From the NCBI RefSeq assembly GCF_018866305.1, contig NZ_CP076456.1, positions 2,976,001 through 3,040,000 on the forward strand: 64,000 bases of DNA, read 5' to 3'. The stretch comes from Arthrobacter sunyaminii (GTDB lineage Bacteria > Actinomycetota > Actinomycetes > Actinomycetales > Micrococcaceae). This document shows positions 35,565 through 44,877 of the stretch, piece by piece (within the stretch, counting starts at the first letter, position 1; every line of letters starts with the position of its first letter). The position numbers and the translations under genes are program-made. Under the pieces are notes generated by a model, which saw only the letters and a list, made by a program, of their open reading frames with translations, was not told where the DNA came from and made no database searches.

Positions 35565-38500
35565 TCAGTTCCGGTCCGAAGAATTCGCCGATCGGATGAT
35601 GTCCTCCAATTCCTTCTCCCCCAGCAGGTTGAAGGGACGAATGAGCTTGTCGGCTGCCACGTAATAGAACGCGGCGTTGACCTTCTCCAGCGGCACCTGC
35701 TTCAGTCGGGCCCACGCCAGCCGGTACACCGCCAACTGGACCGAGCGGATGTCCAGCTTGTCCTTGGACGGCGGCGCTCCGGTTTTCCAGTCGATAAGGT
35801 CCCAGGTTCCGTCGGCATCCTGGAAGACGGCGTCGATGCGTCCGCGCACCACCACCGTGTCCACCCGGGTTTCCACCGGCACTTCGATGAAGGCCGGAGT
35901 ACGCCGTGCCCAGGGCGAAGCCTCGAACGTGGCGATCATGTCTTCGAGCTGATAAGCCTCGTCCACGTAGGCGTCGGCTGCGCCGGGGTGCTCGTCGATG
36001 TCCAGCATGCCGCTGGTCCCGAAGAACTCCTCAACCCAGGCATGGAACGCCGTTCCCTTGCGCGCCGCCATGCCCGGCTCCCGCGGTACGGGACGCCGCA
36101 GCTGCCGGGTGACTTCCTGGGGATCGTCTTTCAGATCCACCAGCAGGGAGGCGGAAATGTGGGCGGGCAGTTCAACTTCCACCACCTCGTTGGGCGGGCG
36201 GTGCCGGGCCAGGACGAGCTCCACCTCTTTTGCCCATCGAGTGGGTTCAAACACGCTGCCGGACGACTCCCGGGGTTCCTCCTCCGGAAGGGCATCCGCG
36301 CCTGTGAGGATGTCGATCTCCGACTGCCCCACCCGTCCCGACTGCCGGGCCGCTGCGCCGAGGACTGCCGCTGCAGCAGCCTGCATATCTGCGCGCCGCT
36401 CCCCCAGCGGATCGACGGGCCAGCTCCGGCGCTGGACGTCGGCATTGGCCGGGTTGGAGGTCCCTTCGTTCCCCTCGTCCACCCATGACAGGAGATGGAA
36501 TCCGGGAGCTCCGGCCTTTCCGAGGTCGTACAGGTCCTGGAGATAGCGGGAGACCGCCGTCGGTTTGGACCGCCCGCCTCCCCACGCACTGGAGGTACAG
36601 ATCAACACATATTTGGCCCGGGTAAAGGCAACGTAGGCCAGACGGCGTTCTTCACGCTCCGCGTGTCCGCGCGCGTCTTCGCTGAAGGCCTTCTCGCTGT
36701 CCACCCAGCCCTTCTGATCCTCCTGCTCCCAGTCCCACTGCGGAAGATCGGGGGCGTCCCCCCGCAGGGGCCAGGGAATGGCGCCTTCCCCGCTGCTCCA
36801 GCGCGAATCACGGTCATTGGGGAACTGGCCCTCGTTCAATCCCGGAACCACCACAACGTCCCATTCCAGTCCCTTGGAAGCATGGACGGTCAGCAGCTGC
36901 ACGGCGTCGCGGCTGGCTTCGAGCTGTGTGACAGGCAGTCCGTTTTCTTCCTCGTTGGCAGCCTCCAGCCACGCCAGGAAGGCCATGAGGTCCACCCTGT
37001 CGCTCGACGCACTGAAGGTGGCTGCTGCGTCCACGAAGGCATCCAGGTTCCGCCGCGACTCGTGAATGGTGACGCCGGGCTTGGCTGCCACTTCGATGTC
37101 CAGCAGGATCCGGCGCTCAACCTCGCCGATCAGAGTGGTGAGGTCTTCGCCGACATAGCTGCGCAGGTCCCGCAGTTCGTCGCGCAGCAGGGTCAGCCGG
37201 CGCAGCCCTTCCGCGGAAATGGACCGGCCGGCGTTGGATACCCAATCCGGGCGCGGAAGCGCATCAACGGCTTCCACCAGGGAACCGGCTTCCGCCATGT
37301 CCGCTTCCACCACGGTTTCGGTGCCGTCCGGCGCCTCATCGGGACGGTGGACGTCCGCTGCATCAGCCACGGACATAGCGCGCTCCCGGACCCGGACGAG
37401 GTGCCGCGACCAGTCGGCCAGTGCCATCAGGTCTGCGGGACCAATCCGCCAGCGTGCTCCGGCCAGGATCCGCAGCATTGAGTCCGAGCGTCCGGGGTCG
37501 CCCAGGACACGCAGGACGGCCAGAAGATCCACCACTTCAGGCGTGGACAGCAGACCGCCAAGGCCCACGATCTGCACTGGAATTCCGCGCGCTTCGAGTG
37601 CCTCCCGGATGGGGCCGAACTGTTTGCGCCCGCGGCACAGGACGGCCATGGTGGGCTGGAGCTCCTTGCCTGCGTCGTCCTTTTCGAACCGCCCTCGGCG
37701 GTGGAGCAGGATCTGTTCGGCCACGGCGTCGGCTTCGCCCGGGATGTCTTCAGCATCTCCGGTCCCGGGTACGGAGACGTCCGTCAGGTAACGCCCGAGA
37801 TGGACCTCGCCCAACGGTGCCCGCGGCTTGGCCTGCAGTTCGGGAACGTGCGGCAGCCTCTGGTGTTTCAGCCACGGTGCGGTGGTGTTCAGGGGTGCCG
37901 AGACGGCGTTGGCGGTGGCGAGGATGGAGGTTGAGTTGCGCCACGCCACCGACAGATTAGCTACCGGCGCCAGTGCCCGGGAACCGTCGGGCAGGAATAG
38001 CGGGAACTGGTCACGGAACGTACCCAGCTGACCGGCGGATGCGCCGCGGAAACCGTAGATGGACTGATGCGGATCTCCCACGGCTGTCACGGCACGGCCG
38101 TCGCCGAACAGTTGGGAAAACAGCACCATTTGGGCGTGGGAGGTGTCCTGGAATTCATCAAGGAGGACCACCTTGTACTTTGCCCGCTCCATTTCAACGG
38201 CCTCGGGGATGGTGGCGGCGATCCTGGCCGCCAGTTCCACCAGGTCACCGAAGTCCAGCTGCCGGCGCTCGGATTTGGCCCTGCGGTAGTTCTCGACCAG
38301 TTCCGTAACGGAGATGCGGGTGCGCAGCCGGTCCATCAGCTTCTGCACCGCTGCGGTTGCGGCCTTGGTTTTGCCAGCCTGGTAGGGCAGCCCGGAAACG
38401 ACGGCGAGATGGGCCGCCAGGTGCTCCCGAACGTCACCGGGGGTCTGCAGGTGTTCGGCGCATTCGCTGGCCATCTGCAGCACGCCGTTGACCAGGGTGG

Positions 38501-39089
38501 ACTTGGCGGCCGTGAAATGTTCAAACTCTCCGGTGTAGGCCTCCACCACTTCGGTGGCCAGCTGCCAGGACTGGGCTCCGCCGAGCATCACGGAATCCCG
38601 TTCCACGCCCAGGCGCAGACCGTAGTCGTTGACGATGCCGTTCGCGTAGGAATGGTAAGTGGACACGGTGGGATCCAGCCGGGCGTCGGCGCTTTCGTCG
38701 GGGTCGGTTCCCGGCGGAATCAGGCCCGGATCGGCAGTGCCCACCGAAAGGACCCGGTGCAGCAGGTCCAGCCGCTGCCGGATGCGGGTTTCCAGCTCTC
38801 CCGCCGCCTTGCGCGTAAACGTCACGCCCAGGATTTGTTCCGGGCGCACCAGCTGATTCGCCACCAGCCACACCACCCGGTCGGCCATGGTTTTGGTCTT
38901 GCCCGAGCCGGCACCGGCAATGACGAGCAGGGGTTCCAGGGGCGCTTCGATGATGCCGATCTGGTCATCGGTGGGGTACTGCACCGGGTTCTTCGGATCG
39001 GTGTGCAGCATTTCAGCCAGCTCGCGGGCCGAATACCGGGGGGTGCCGGGAACCTCGGGAGGCAGGGTTTCACTCAGGGAGGCACTCAT
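35565..39089 (-). CDS. adnB: AdnB-type helicase-nuclease subunit
   Basis: A 1174-residue UvrD-like motor with a RecB-type nuclease domain. Walker A is LLVIAGAGSGKTKTMA, motif II is the canonical VVLLDEFQDTSHAQM, and a motif III stretch VGDPHQSIYGFRGA follows. The C-terminal nuclease motif is GRIDAVF, DLIDWKTG, then VQLAVYRLAWARL. With AdnA it should form the actinobacterial end-resection machine that stands in for RecBCD. Its start overlaps adnA's stop by 4 bp. It is somewhat longer than the mycobacterial protein as I recall it. Confidence 0.93.
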   Translation of the reverse strand: MSASLSETLPPEVPGTPRYSARELAEMLHTDPKNPVQYPTDDQIGIIEAPLEPLLVIAGAGSGKTKTMADRVVWLVANQLVRPEQILGVTFTRKAAGELETRIRQRLDLLHRVLSVGTADPGLIPPGTDPDESADARLDPTVSTYHSYANGIVNDYGLRLGVERDSVMLGGAQSWQLATEVVEAYTGEFEHFTAAKSTLVNGVLQMASECAEHLQTPGDVREHLAAHLAVVSGLPYQAGKTKAATAAVQKLMDRLRTRISVTELVENYRRAKSERRQLDFGDLVELAARIAATIPEAVEMERAKYKVVLLDEFQDTSHAQMVLFSQLFGDGRAVTAVGDPHQSIYGFRGASAGQLGTFRDQFPLFLPDGSRALAPVANLSVAWRNSTSILATANAVSAPLNTTAPWLKHQRLPHVPELQAKPRAPLGEVHLGRYLTDVSVPGTGDAEDIPGEADAVAEQILLHRRGRFEKDDAGKELQPTMAVLCRGRKQFGPIREALEARGIPVQIVGLGGLLSTPEVVDLLAVLRVLGDPGRSDSMLRILAGARWRIGPADLMALADWSRHLVRVRERAMSVADAADVHRPDEAPDGTETVVEADMAEAGSLVEAVDALPRPDWVSNAGRSISAEGLRRLTLLRDELRDLRSYVGEDLTTLIGEVERRILLDIEVAAKPGVTIHESRRNLDAFVDAAATFSASSDRVDLMAFLAWLEAANEEENGLPVTQLEASRDAVQLLTVHASKGLEWDVVVVPGLNEGQFPNDRDSRWSSGEGAIPWPLRGDAPDLPQWDWEQEDQKGWVDSEKAFSEDARGHAEREERRLAYVAFTRAKYVLICTSSAWGGGRSKPTAVSRYLQDLYDLGKAGAPGFHLLSWVDEGNEGTSNPANADVQRRSWPVDPLGERRADMQAAAAAVLGAAARQSGRVGQSEIDILTGADALPEEEPRESSGSVFEPTRWAKEVELVLARHRPPNEVVEVELPAHISASLLVDLKDDPQEVTRQLRRPVPREPGMAARKGTAFHAWVEEFFGTSGMLDIDEHPGAADAYVDEAYQLEDMIATFEASPWARRTPAFIEVPVETRVDTVVVRGRIDAVFQDADGTWDLIDWKTGAPPSKDKLDIRSVQLAVYRLAWARLKQVPLEKVNAAFYYVAADKLIRPFNLLGEKELEDIIRSANSSDRN

Positions 39090-42000
39090 TCGGTGACCTG
39101 CTTTCCTTCGGGGCAGAGCGGGCAGATTTCCGGAAGACGGCAGCCGTGGCCGCCGAATCCGCTGCGTGTGGGGTCATGCACGGTGTCAAAGGTGGAATCG
39201 GACATCAGCGCCGCCGCCGTCCGGATCATGTCCTGCGCCCGGGTGTCTTCGGGGTCCAGCGGTTCCTGCTCCTGCACGGACACTCCCTTGTTGGTGGTGC
39301 CCAGCTGAACCAGTGCCGCCCCGCCGGGCAGGGACGACGGCGCAGCAGGCTTCGCCGCGGGGGCGTCCCCTTCCTCAGGCTTTTCCCGGGCGACGGCACC
39401 TTCCCGGACGGCTTCCTGATAGGCCGCAAGCTGCGGGTGTCCTTCGAGTTCGTCCTTCTTGGGGGCAGACTTTCCCGTTTTGAGGTCAACGATGAACAGC
39501 CTGCCCTCGGCGTCGATCTCCAGCCTGTCGATCTGCCCGCGCAGCAGGGCGGTCCGTTCCTGTCCGCGGATTTCCACCGGGATTTCCGCGGCGAAGTCCC
39601 GTTCCACATCCACCAGGGAGCGGCCTTGCGGCCGCATCTTGATGACGTACTCGGCGAGTTTTCGCACCATGGTTTCGGCGCGCTTGAAATCCACTTTGCC
39701 TTCCCAGTTGTCCTTCATGCCCAGGGCCGGCCAGCGCCGCTGGAGTTCCGCGACGTATTCGCTGCCTGAGGCGTCCGGCAGGTCCTGGGCGATTTGATGC
39801 ACCAGGGTGCCCAGGGAACGGGCGAAGTCGGTGGCCTGCTCCCCGCCCGCAGCGGACACAAACCAGCTCAGCGGGGATTTCAGCACAGCGTCAACCTTGG
39901 ACGGCGAAACCGGAATAGGAGTTTCCTCGGGAATCACCGGGGCGTCCGTGGACAGGGGCGCCAGCCCCCACCACTCGGACGGCGCAGCACCGGGCACCCG
40001 CACGGGGTGGTTAAGCATGGTGCCCAGATGATGGACTGCCTCACGGGCGAGTTCCGGTTTTTCCTCCCGCTGCTGCGCATGGGCCCGCAGCTCCGCCACC
40101 AGGGAGCGCAGGGTGAGCGGACGCAGGACCTCGGTGCGTTCCCGTTTCATCGCTTCGGGCGGCAACGGTTCCACCAGGTCCAGGAACGGGGAGGGCTGTT
40201 CATCATCCGAGGACACCGCTGTGCAGATCAGCAGATCGCGGGCACGCGAGACGGCGGTGGAAAAGCTGCGCAGCTCATCGTGCCGGGTGGCGTGCATCAG
40301 TGTTTGCGGGCTGCGGTGCCTGGCAAAGCCGTCACCGTGCTCAACGGCCGCCACCAGGTCTCCGCTGCCCAGCAACTCTCCGCGGAGCCGGAGATTGGGC
40401 CAGACTCCGTCCTGCACGCCGGCAACAATGACCATGGGCCATTCCCGCCCCGCAGCGCTGGCCGGTGTCAGCAGTTCCACGGCATCGCGGCGCTGGGCAC
40501 GGGCGGCCAGGGTATCCATCGGCAGTTCGGAGCTGGTCAGGTAGTCGAGAAACTGGGCCGGCGTGGAGCCCGGCAACTGGTCAACGTAGCGTTCAGCGGT
40601 CTGGAACAGCGCCATGATGGCATCCAGATCCCGGTCGGCCCGTGCCCCGGAGGCCCCTCCGGAGAGCGCCGCTTCAGCCCACTTTTTGGACCAGCCCGAG
40701 GCTGACCACAGGGCCCAGAGCACTGTTTCAGCTGTGGCACCGGGCTGATCCGCCGCGGTGCGCCCGGCGCGCAGCATGGCGGCCAGCCGCTGGGCTGCCC
40801 GTGCTTCCCACGACAATCCTGCGAGCGCCAGGCCGCTGGGCGACAGCGGGTCCAGCAGCGCCTCCACCAGCAGGACATCGCTGGTGCGCCCGCCTCCGCT
40901 GCGGACTTCTTCCCGCCGCAGTGCCTGGCGCAGCCGGCGCAGTTCAATCGAGCTGGCGCCGCCGATCCGCGAAGTCAGCAGGGCAACGGCCGATTCGGGC
41001 GTCAGCAGGTCCGGATTCAGGACGACGGCGAAAGCGTCCAGCAGCGGCCGCACCGCGGCTTCATCGCGCACCGCCTTTTCCGCAACGGGCACTTTGACGT
41101 CGATGCCCTGGCCGCTGAGGTACCGCTGGATCCGGGCCAGCTGGCCTCCGGTGCGGACGATCACGGCCATGTCTTCGAGCCTGCGCCCGTCCAGCAGCTG
41201 TGCCTGGAGGATGCGCTGGGCTATGTAGCGCAGTTCATGCATGGGCGAATCGACGACGTGTGCCTCAGCCCGGCCGGAAACCACCGCGTCAACCGGTACC
41301 TCGTCCGAAACTGCACCCTCTGCCGGTTCCTCCGGCCCGGTAACGGGAAGATCAGCGGCGGGAAGAACAGCAGCCCGGTAACGGGGCAGCTGCCCGACCA
41401 CCGAAATGCGCGATGCCGTCCGGAGCCAGGCTGTGGCAATGGAACCGGTAAGCCGGTGCTGTCCGGACAGCACAAACGTCTGCAGCCCCTCGCCCAAGAT
41501 GTCGGAGAGTTGACCCAGCAGGTCGGGGCGGGCTCCGCGGAAGCCCTGCACAACGGTGTCGGGGCACGCGGTGACCACGGCGTCCCCGCCTCCGGCGAGC
41601 AGTCCCAGCAGGGCGTGGATGGCCGGGTTTGCTTCCTGCAGGTCATCCACGAGAATGAGCTGGAAGCGGGCCCGTTCGGCAGCCAGGAACTCGGGATCAT
41701 TCTCCAGGATCTGCAGCGCGCTGGTGATGATGCCCGCCGGGTCAAAGGCCTCCGGCATCCGGATATCCAGGACGTCACGGTACTCCGCATACAGGGCAGC
41801 CGCGGCCACCCAGTCCGGCCGGTTGTGCCGGCGGCCCAGATCCGCCACCCGCTCCGAGGAGATGCCGTACTCGATAATGCGGTCAAACAGCTGCCGGATC
41901 TCCTGCCGAAAACCCCGCGTGGGCAGGGCCAGGTCCAGGGACTCAGGCCACGGCAGGGCGGGGATCCCCTGCTGGCCGTGCCCCTCCAGCAGTTCCTTGA

Positions 42001-42409
42001 TGATGACGTCCTGTTCGGCGCCCGACAGCAGCTTGGGTGCCCGCGTGATGTAAGGCAACCGGCCTTCGGCTTTGGCCCGCCGAATCAGATCAAAGGCGTA
42101 GGAAGCCCAGGTGCGGGCCGGAGACGTGCTCAGGGTGCCCTGCAGCCTCGCGGACAGCGCATCGCGCAGCGCCGCGGCGGCCAGGCGCGTGGGGGCCAGC
42201 AGGAGCAGTCCCGCGGGATCGAGTCCGCGGCTGATCCGGGCAACGGCCGCTTCCACCAGAACCGTGGACTTGCCGGTGCCGGGAGCGCCCAGCACCAGGA
42301 CGGGTCCGCTGCCGGCGGGCAGGTCCACGACCGCCTGCTGGTCCGGCGTCAATTCCGGGGCCTGTGCGGTTGCCGCGGAGGGCCCCACCAAATGCAGTTT
42401 TACGCTCAT
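39086..42409 (-). CDS. adnA: AdnA-type helicase-nuclease subunit
   Basis: A 1107-residue partner of AdnB. Walker A (VLGAPGTGKSTVLVEAA) is intact, but motif II reads LVDDLQEANP, with Asp where helicases have the Glu base, as expected of the weaker AdnA motor. The C-terminal nuclease motif (GRLFIVDLKTGKSAPKKDEL, then QLAAYQEAV) and a cysteine group near the end (GCRLPEICPLCPEGK) fit a RecB-family nuclease with an iron-sulfur cluster. It overlaps the alkyltransferase-like gene by 4 bp; three genes appear cotranscribed. Confidence 0.93.
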   Translation of the reverse strand: MSVKLHLVGPSAATAQAPELTPDQQAVVDLPAGSGPVLVLGAPGTGKSTVLVEAAVARISRGLDPAGLLLLAPTRLAAAALRDALSARLQGTLSTSPARTWASYAFDLIRRAKAEGRLPYITRAPKLLSGAEQDVIIKELLEGHGQQGIPALPWPESLDLALPTRGFRQEIRQLFDRIIEYGISSERVADLGRRHNRPDWVAAAALYAEYRDVLDIRMPEAFDPAGIITSALQILENDPEFLAAERARFQLILVDDLQEANPAIHALLGLLAGGGDAVVTACPDTVVQGFRGARPDLLGQLSDILGEGLQTFVLSGQHRLTGSIATAWLRTASRISVVGQLPRYRAAVLPAADLPVTGPEEPAEGAVSDEVPVDAVVSGRAEAHVVDSPMHELRYIAQRILQAQLLDGRRLEDMAVIVRTGGQLARIQRYLSGQGIDVKVPVAEKAVRDEAAVRPLLDAFAVVLNPDLLTPESAVALLTSRIGGASSIELRRLRQALRREEVRSGGGRTSDVLLVEALLDPLSPSGLALAGLSWEARAAQRLAAMLRAGRTAADQPGATAETVLWALWSASGWSKKWAEAALSGGASGARADRDLDAIMALFQTAERYVDQLPGSTPAQFLDYLTSSELPMDTLAARAQRRDAVELLTPASAAGREWPMVIVAGVQDGVWPNLRLRGELLGSGDLVAAVEHGDGFARHRSPQTLMHATRHDELRSFSTAVSRARDLLICTAVSSDDEQPSPFLDLVEPLPPEAMKRERTEVLRPLTLRSLVAELRAHAQQREEKPELAREAVHHLGTMLNHPVRVPGAAPSEWWGLAPLSTDAPVIPEETPIPVSPSKVDAVLKSPLSWFVSAAGGEQATDFARSLGTLVHQIAQDLPDASGSEYVAELQRRWPALGMKDNWEGKVDFKRAETMVRKLAEYVIKMRPQGRSLVDVERDFAAEIPVEIRGQERTALLRGQIDRLEIDAEGRLFIVDLKTGKSAPKKDELEGHPQLAAYQEAVREGAVAREKPEEGDAPAAKPAAPSSLPGGAALVQLGTTNKGVSVQEQEPLDPEDTRAQDMIRTAAALMSDSTFDTVHDPTRSGFGGHGCRLPEICPLCPEGKQVTE

Positions 42410-42810
42410 GTCTCTACTTCATCACGTCCCGCCGACACTTCCGGCCCAATGCCGCCCAGCCCGGCGCGCAGGACCTCGAAGACGGCCCAATCCGTTTCCG
42501 AGGGGGACCACCGTGCTGCGCCGATCCGCACCCGGTAGCCGCCGCCGTCGTCGTCCGGGGTCCCCGTCACGGGGGTACCTTCGGCCGCGTAATGCTCCCA
42601 GGCGCGCCGGCCGTGGCACCGGGGAGGTTCACCGCCGGCGCGGATCACGCGCCACCAGGGCAGGCCGGCTCCGTGACGGGACAGGACGGCACCCACCTGG
42701 CGCGGACCGCCGTGGCTGAGGATTTCGGCCACATCCCCGTAGGAGAGGACATGTGCGGGCGGTATCAGCTCAACCACTGAGCGCACGGCTTCGACGTAGT
42801 CATTGCGCAT
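42406..42810 (-). CDS. Alkyltransferase-like protein (MGMT fold, Trp in place of Cys)
   Basis: A 134-residue protein with the DNA-binding domain of O6-alkylguanine-DNA alkyltransferase: AEILSHGGPRQVGAVLSR and LPWWRVIRAGGEPP. The acceptor Cys of PCHR is Trp-Trp here, so it cannot take up the alkyl group; relatives flag bulky O6-alkyl lesions for nucleotide excision repair. ATG at 42810 was chosen; the longer frame upstream is antisense to the exonuclease gene. Confidence 0.85.
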   Translation of the reverse strand: MRNDYVEAVRSVVELIPPAHVLSYGDVAEILSHGGPRQVGAVLSRHGAGLPWWRVIRAGGEPPRCHGRRAWEHYAAEGTPVTGTPDDDGGGYRVRIGAARWSPSETDWAVFEVLRAGLGGIGPEVSAGRDEVET

Positions 42811-42882
42811 ATGACCAGCGTAAGCCGAGCGCCCGGCGTACCGGAATCTTGGAATGTCAGTGCCCAACGGTACGTTTATTTC

Positions 42883-43566
42883 ATGAACAGCTGGCATGAA
42901 CTCCCCCACGCGGCCTTTGATCTTGAGACCACCGGCCGCGACCCGCAGACCGCACGCATCGTCACCGCTTCCATCATTTTGGTCAACGGTCAGGGGGAAG
43001 TCCTGAAGCACCATGAGTGGCTTTCCGCTGTGGAAGAGGACATTCCCGCCGAGGCTGCCGCCATCCACGGCATCAGCACCGAACACGCCCGTGCACAGGG
43101 GCAGCCCGCGGCCGAGGTTTGCGCTGAAATTGCCGGAGTGCTGGGAAGCCTCTTCGCTGCGGGCATCCCGGTCCTGGCGTTCAACGCCTCCTATGACTTC
43201 ACCGTCCTGAACCGGGAGTGCGAGCGGTTCGGGCTGACACCGCCGGCCCCTGCCCCCGTCATCGATCCGTACATCCTGGACAAGCAGGTGGACCGTTACC
43301 GCCGCGGAAAGCGTACGTTGACGGCGCTGACGGAACACTACGGCGTCGGCTTCGAGAACGCGCACACTTCAGCCGCTGATGTCATGGCCACGATCGGGGT
43401 TGCCCGGGCCATGGCCGGCAAGTTCCCCGTGCTGCACCGCGAAGCAACACTGCTGCATGAGGCACAGGTCAACTGGGCCCGTGAACAGGCAGCCAGTTTC
43501 CAGGAGTACCTGCGGCGCAAGGATCCATCCGCCGTGGTGGACGGCACGTGGCCCGCGCGCAGCTGA
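42883..43566 (+). CDS. DEDD 3'-5' exonuclease (DnaQ-like)
   Basis: A 227-residue exonuclease with ExoI HAAFDLETTGRDPQTARIV, ExoII AFNASYDFTVLNRECERF and ExoIII with ENAHTSAADVMATIGVARA (HxxxxxD). These supply the DEDDh metal-binding residues. Such stand-alone proteins resemble the epsilon subunit of DNA polymerase III, but their role in actinobacteria is in repair or RNA/DNA trimming. ATG at 42883; the frame opens 24 codons earlier. Confidence 0.88.
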   Translation: MNSWHELPHAAFDLETTGRDPQTARIVTASIILVNGQGEVLKHHEWLSAVEEDIPAEAAAIHGISTEHARAQGQPAAEVCAEIAGVLGSLFAAGIPVLAFNASYDFTVLNRECERFGLTPPAPAPVIDPYILDKQVDRYRRGKRTLTALTEHYGVGFENAHTSAADVMATIGVARAMAGKFPVLHREATLLHEAQVNWAREQAASFQEYLRRKDPSAVVDGTWPARS

Positions 43567-43887
43567 CACCCCGCCTTCCCGGACATCCCCGTGTCCGGCA
43601 GCAACCCCGCGTCACGTTACGAAACATATTGGAAGCCTGCTTCACACTGTCCGCCCCGAATCGAGTCAGTAGCCCCCTGCGTGAGATACTGACAGCTGTG
43701 TTAGGCGCTGATGGCGCCCCAGGCGCGACCCGGAGACCCCGTGGCAGGGCATCTCGCAGGGATCCGGCGTCTTGTGCCACGTGATTGGCAGACACCACCC
43801 GGTTGGCCGGCACCCAGACGTGCCCGGTACTTTCCGCGCCCGGCAACCGCCCGCTGACCAGCACCAATACACAGACCACGAGGATCA
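43567..43887 (+). promoter_or_regulatory. Structured leader region before metN (no gene)
   Basis: 321 bp without a gene. Inverted repeats: CCGGACA/TGTCCGG (43579-43598), a possible exonuclease-gene terminator; GTCAGTA/TACTGAC (43665-43671 with 43687-43693); an alternative GTGAGAT paired with ATCTCGC across about 70 bases; CGTGGCA/TGCCACG (43740-43746 with 43775-43781). Overlapping pairs suggest a switching RNA, as expected of a methionine-regulated leader. I could not match it to a SAM riboswitch class. Confidence 0.4.
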
Positions 43888-44877
43888 ATGATCACAGTTA
43901 CCGACCTGCGCAAGGTCTACCGCCAGGGCGACCGAGACGTCACTGCGCTCGACGGCGTCAGCCTGAGCGTGCCGAAGGGATCCATCCACGGGATCATCGG
44001 GCATTCCGGTGCCGGCAAGTCCACCCTGGTGAGATGCCTCACCCTGCTGGACCGTCCGACGTCGGGCTCGGTCACCATCGACGGGCGGGAGCTGACCGCG
44101 GTCAAGGACTCCGAAATCCGCAGCGCCCGGCGCCGCATCGGCATGGTTTTCCAGCACGCCAACCTGATGGATTCCCGCACGGCAGCAGCGAACATCGCGC
44201 ATCCTTTGGAGCTGGCCGGCGCCAAGAAGCAGGTCATCCAGGACAAGGTGTCCGATCTCCTGCGCCTGGTGGGACTGGAAAGCTTCGCGGGTGCTTATCC
44301 CGCACAACTGTCCGGCGGCCAGAAACAGCGCGTTGGCATTGCCCGCGCCCTGGCCTCTGATCCGGACATCCTGCTGTGCGACGAGCCCACCTCGGCCCTG
44401 GACCCCGGCACCACCGATGACATCCTGGACCTGATCTCGGACCTCTCGCACCGGCTGGGACTGACGGTTCTGATCATCACCCATGAAATGAACGTCGTGA
44501 AACGCATCTGCGATTCCGTCTCCCTGCTCGAAGCAGGGCGGGTTGCCGAGCACGGACCGCTGAACGAGGTCGCTTCCAACCTCGGCGGCCGGCTGGCCAA
44601 GGCGCTGATTCCGCTGCCCGCCACTCCCCTTTTGCCCGGGGATCCCACCGGACCGGTCCTGGAGCTGCTGCTCACGGGCGGCAACGCCACGGAACCGGTG
44701 CTCTCGGCATTGACCCGCCGCTTCGACACTGATGTGAACGTCCTCGCGGGAAGCGTTGAAACCCTGGCAGGCAGGCGCTTCGGACGACTGCGCATCCAGC
44801 TCGACGTCCATACGGACATGACCGCCGTAACCGACTATCTCGCCGACCAGGGCGTTGCCGTGGAGGTGGCCGCATGA
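43888..44877 (+). CDS. metN: Methionine ABC transporter ATP-binding protein MetN
   Basis: A 329-residue ATPase of the D-/L-methionine importer. Walker A is IIGHSGAGKSTLVRCL, signature LSGGQKQRVGIARAL, Walker B ILLCDEPTSALDP. The C-terminal NIL domain (about 255-329), which binds methionine and inhibits ATPase activity, is present. It overlaps metI by 4 bp and comes first in the metNIQ order. Confidence 0.95.
   Translation: MITVTDLRKVYRQGDRDVTALDGVSLSVPKGSIHGIIGHSGAGKSTLVRCLTLLDRPTSGSVTIDGRELTAVKDSEIRSARRRIGMVFQHANLMDSRTAAANIAHPLELAGAKKQVIQDKVSDLLRLVGLESFAGAYPAQLSGGQKQRVGIARALASDPDILLCDEPTSALDPGTTDDILDLISDLSHRLGLTVLIITHEMNVVKRICDSVSLLEAGRVAEHGPLNEVASNLGGRLAKALIPLPATPLLPGDPTGPVLELLLTGGNATEPVLSALTRRFDTDVNVLAGSVETLAGRRFGRLRIQLDVHTDMTAVTDYLADQGVAVEVAA

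Noticed and set aside
43660..43887. SAM-IV or SAM-I riboswitch before metN
   Set aside because: I looked for the conserved core of these classes and could not align it; only unassigned stems were kept.
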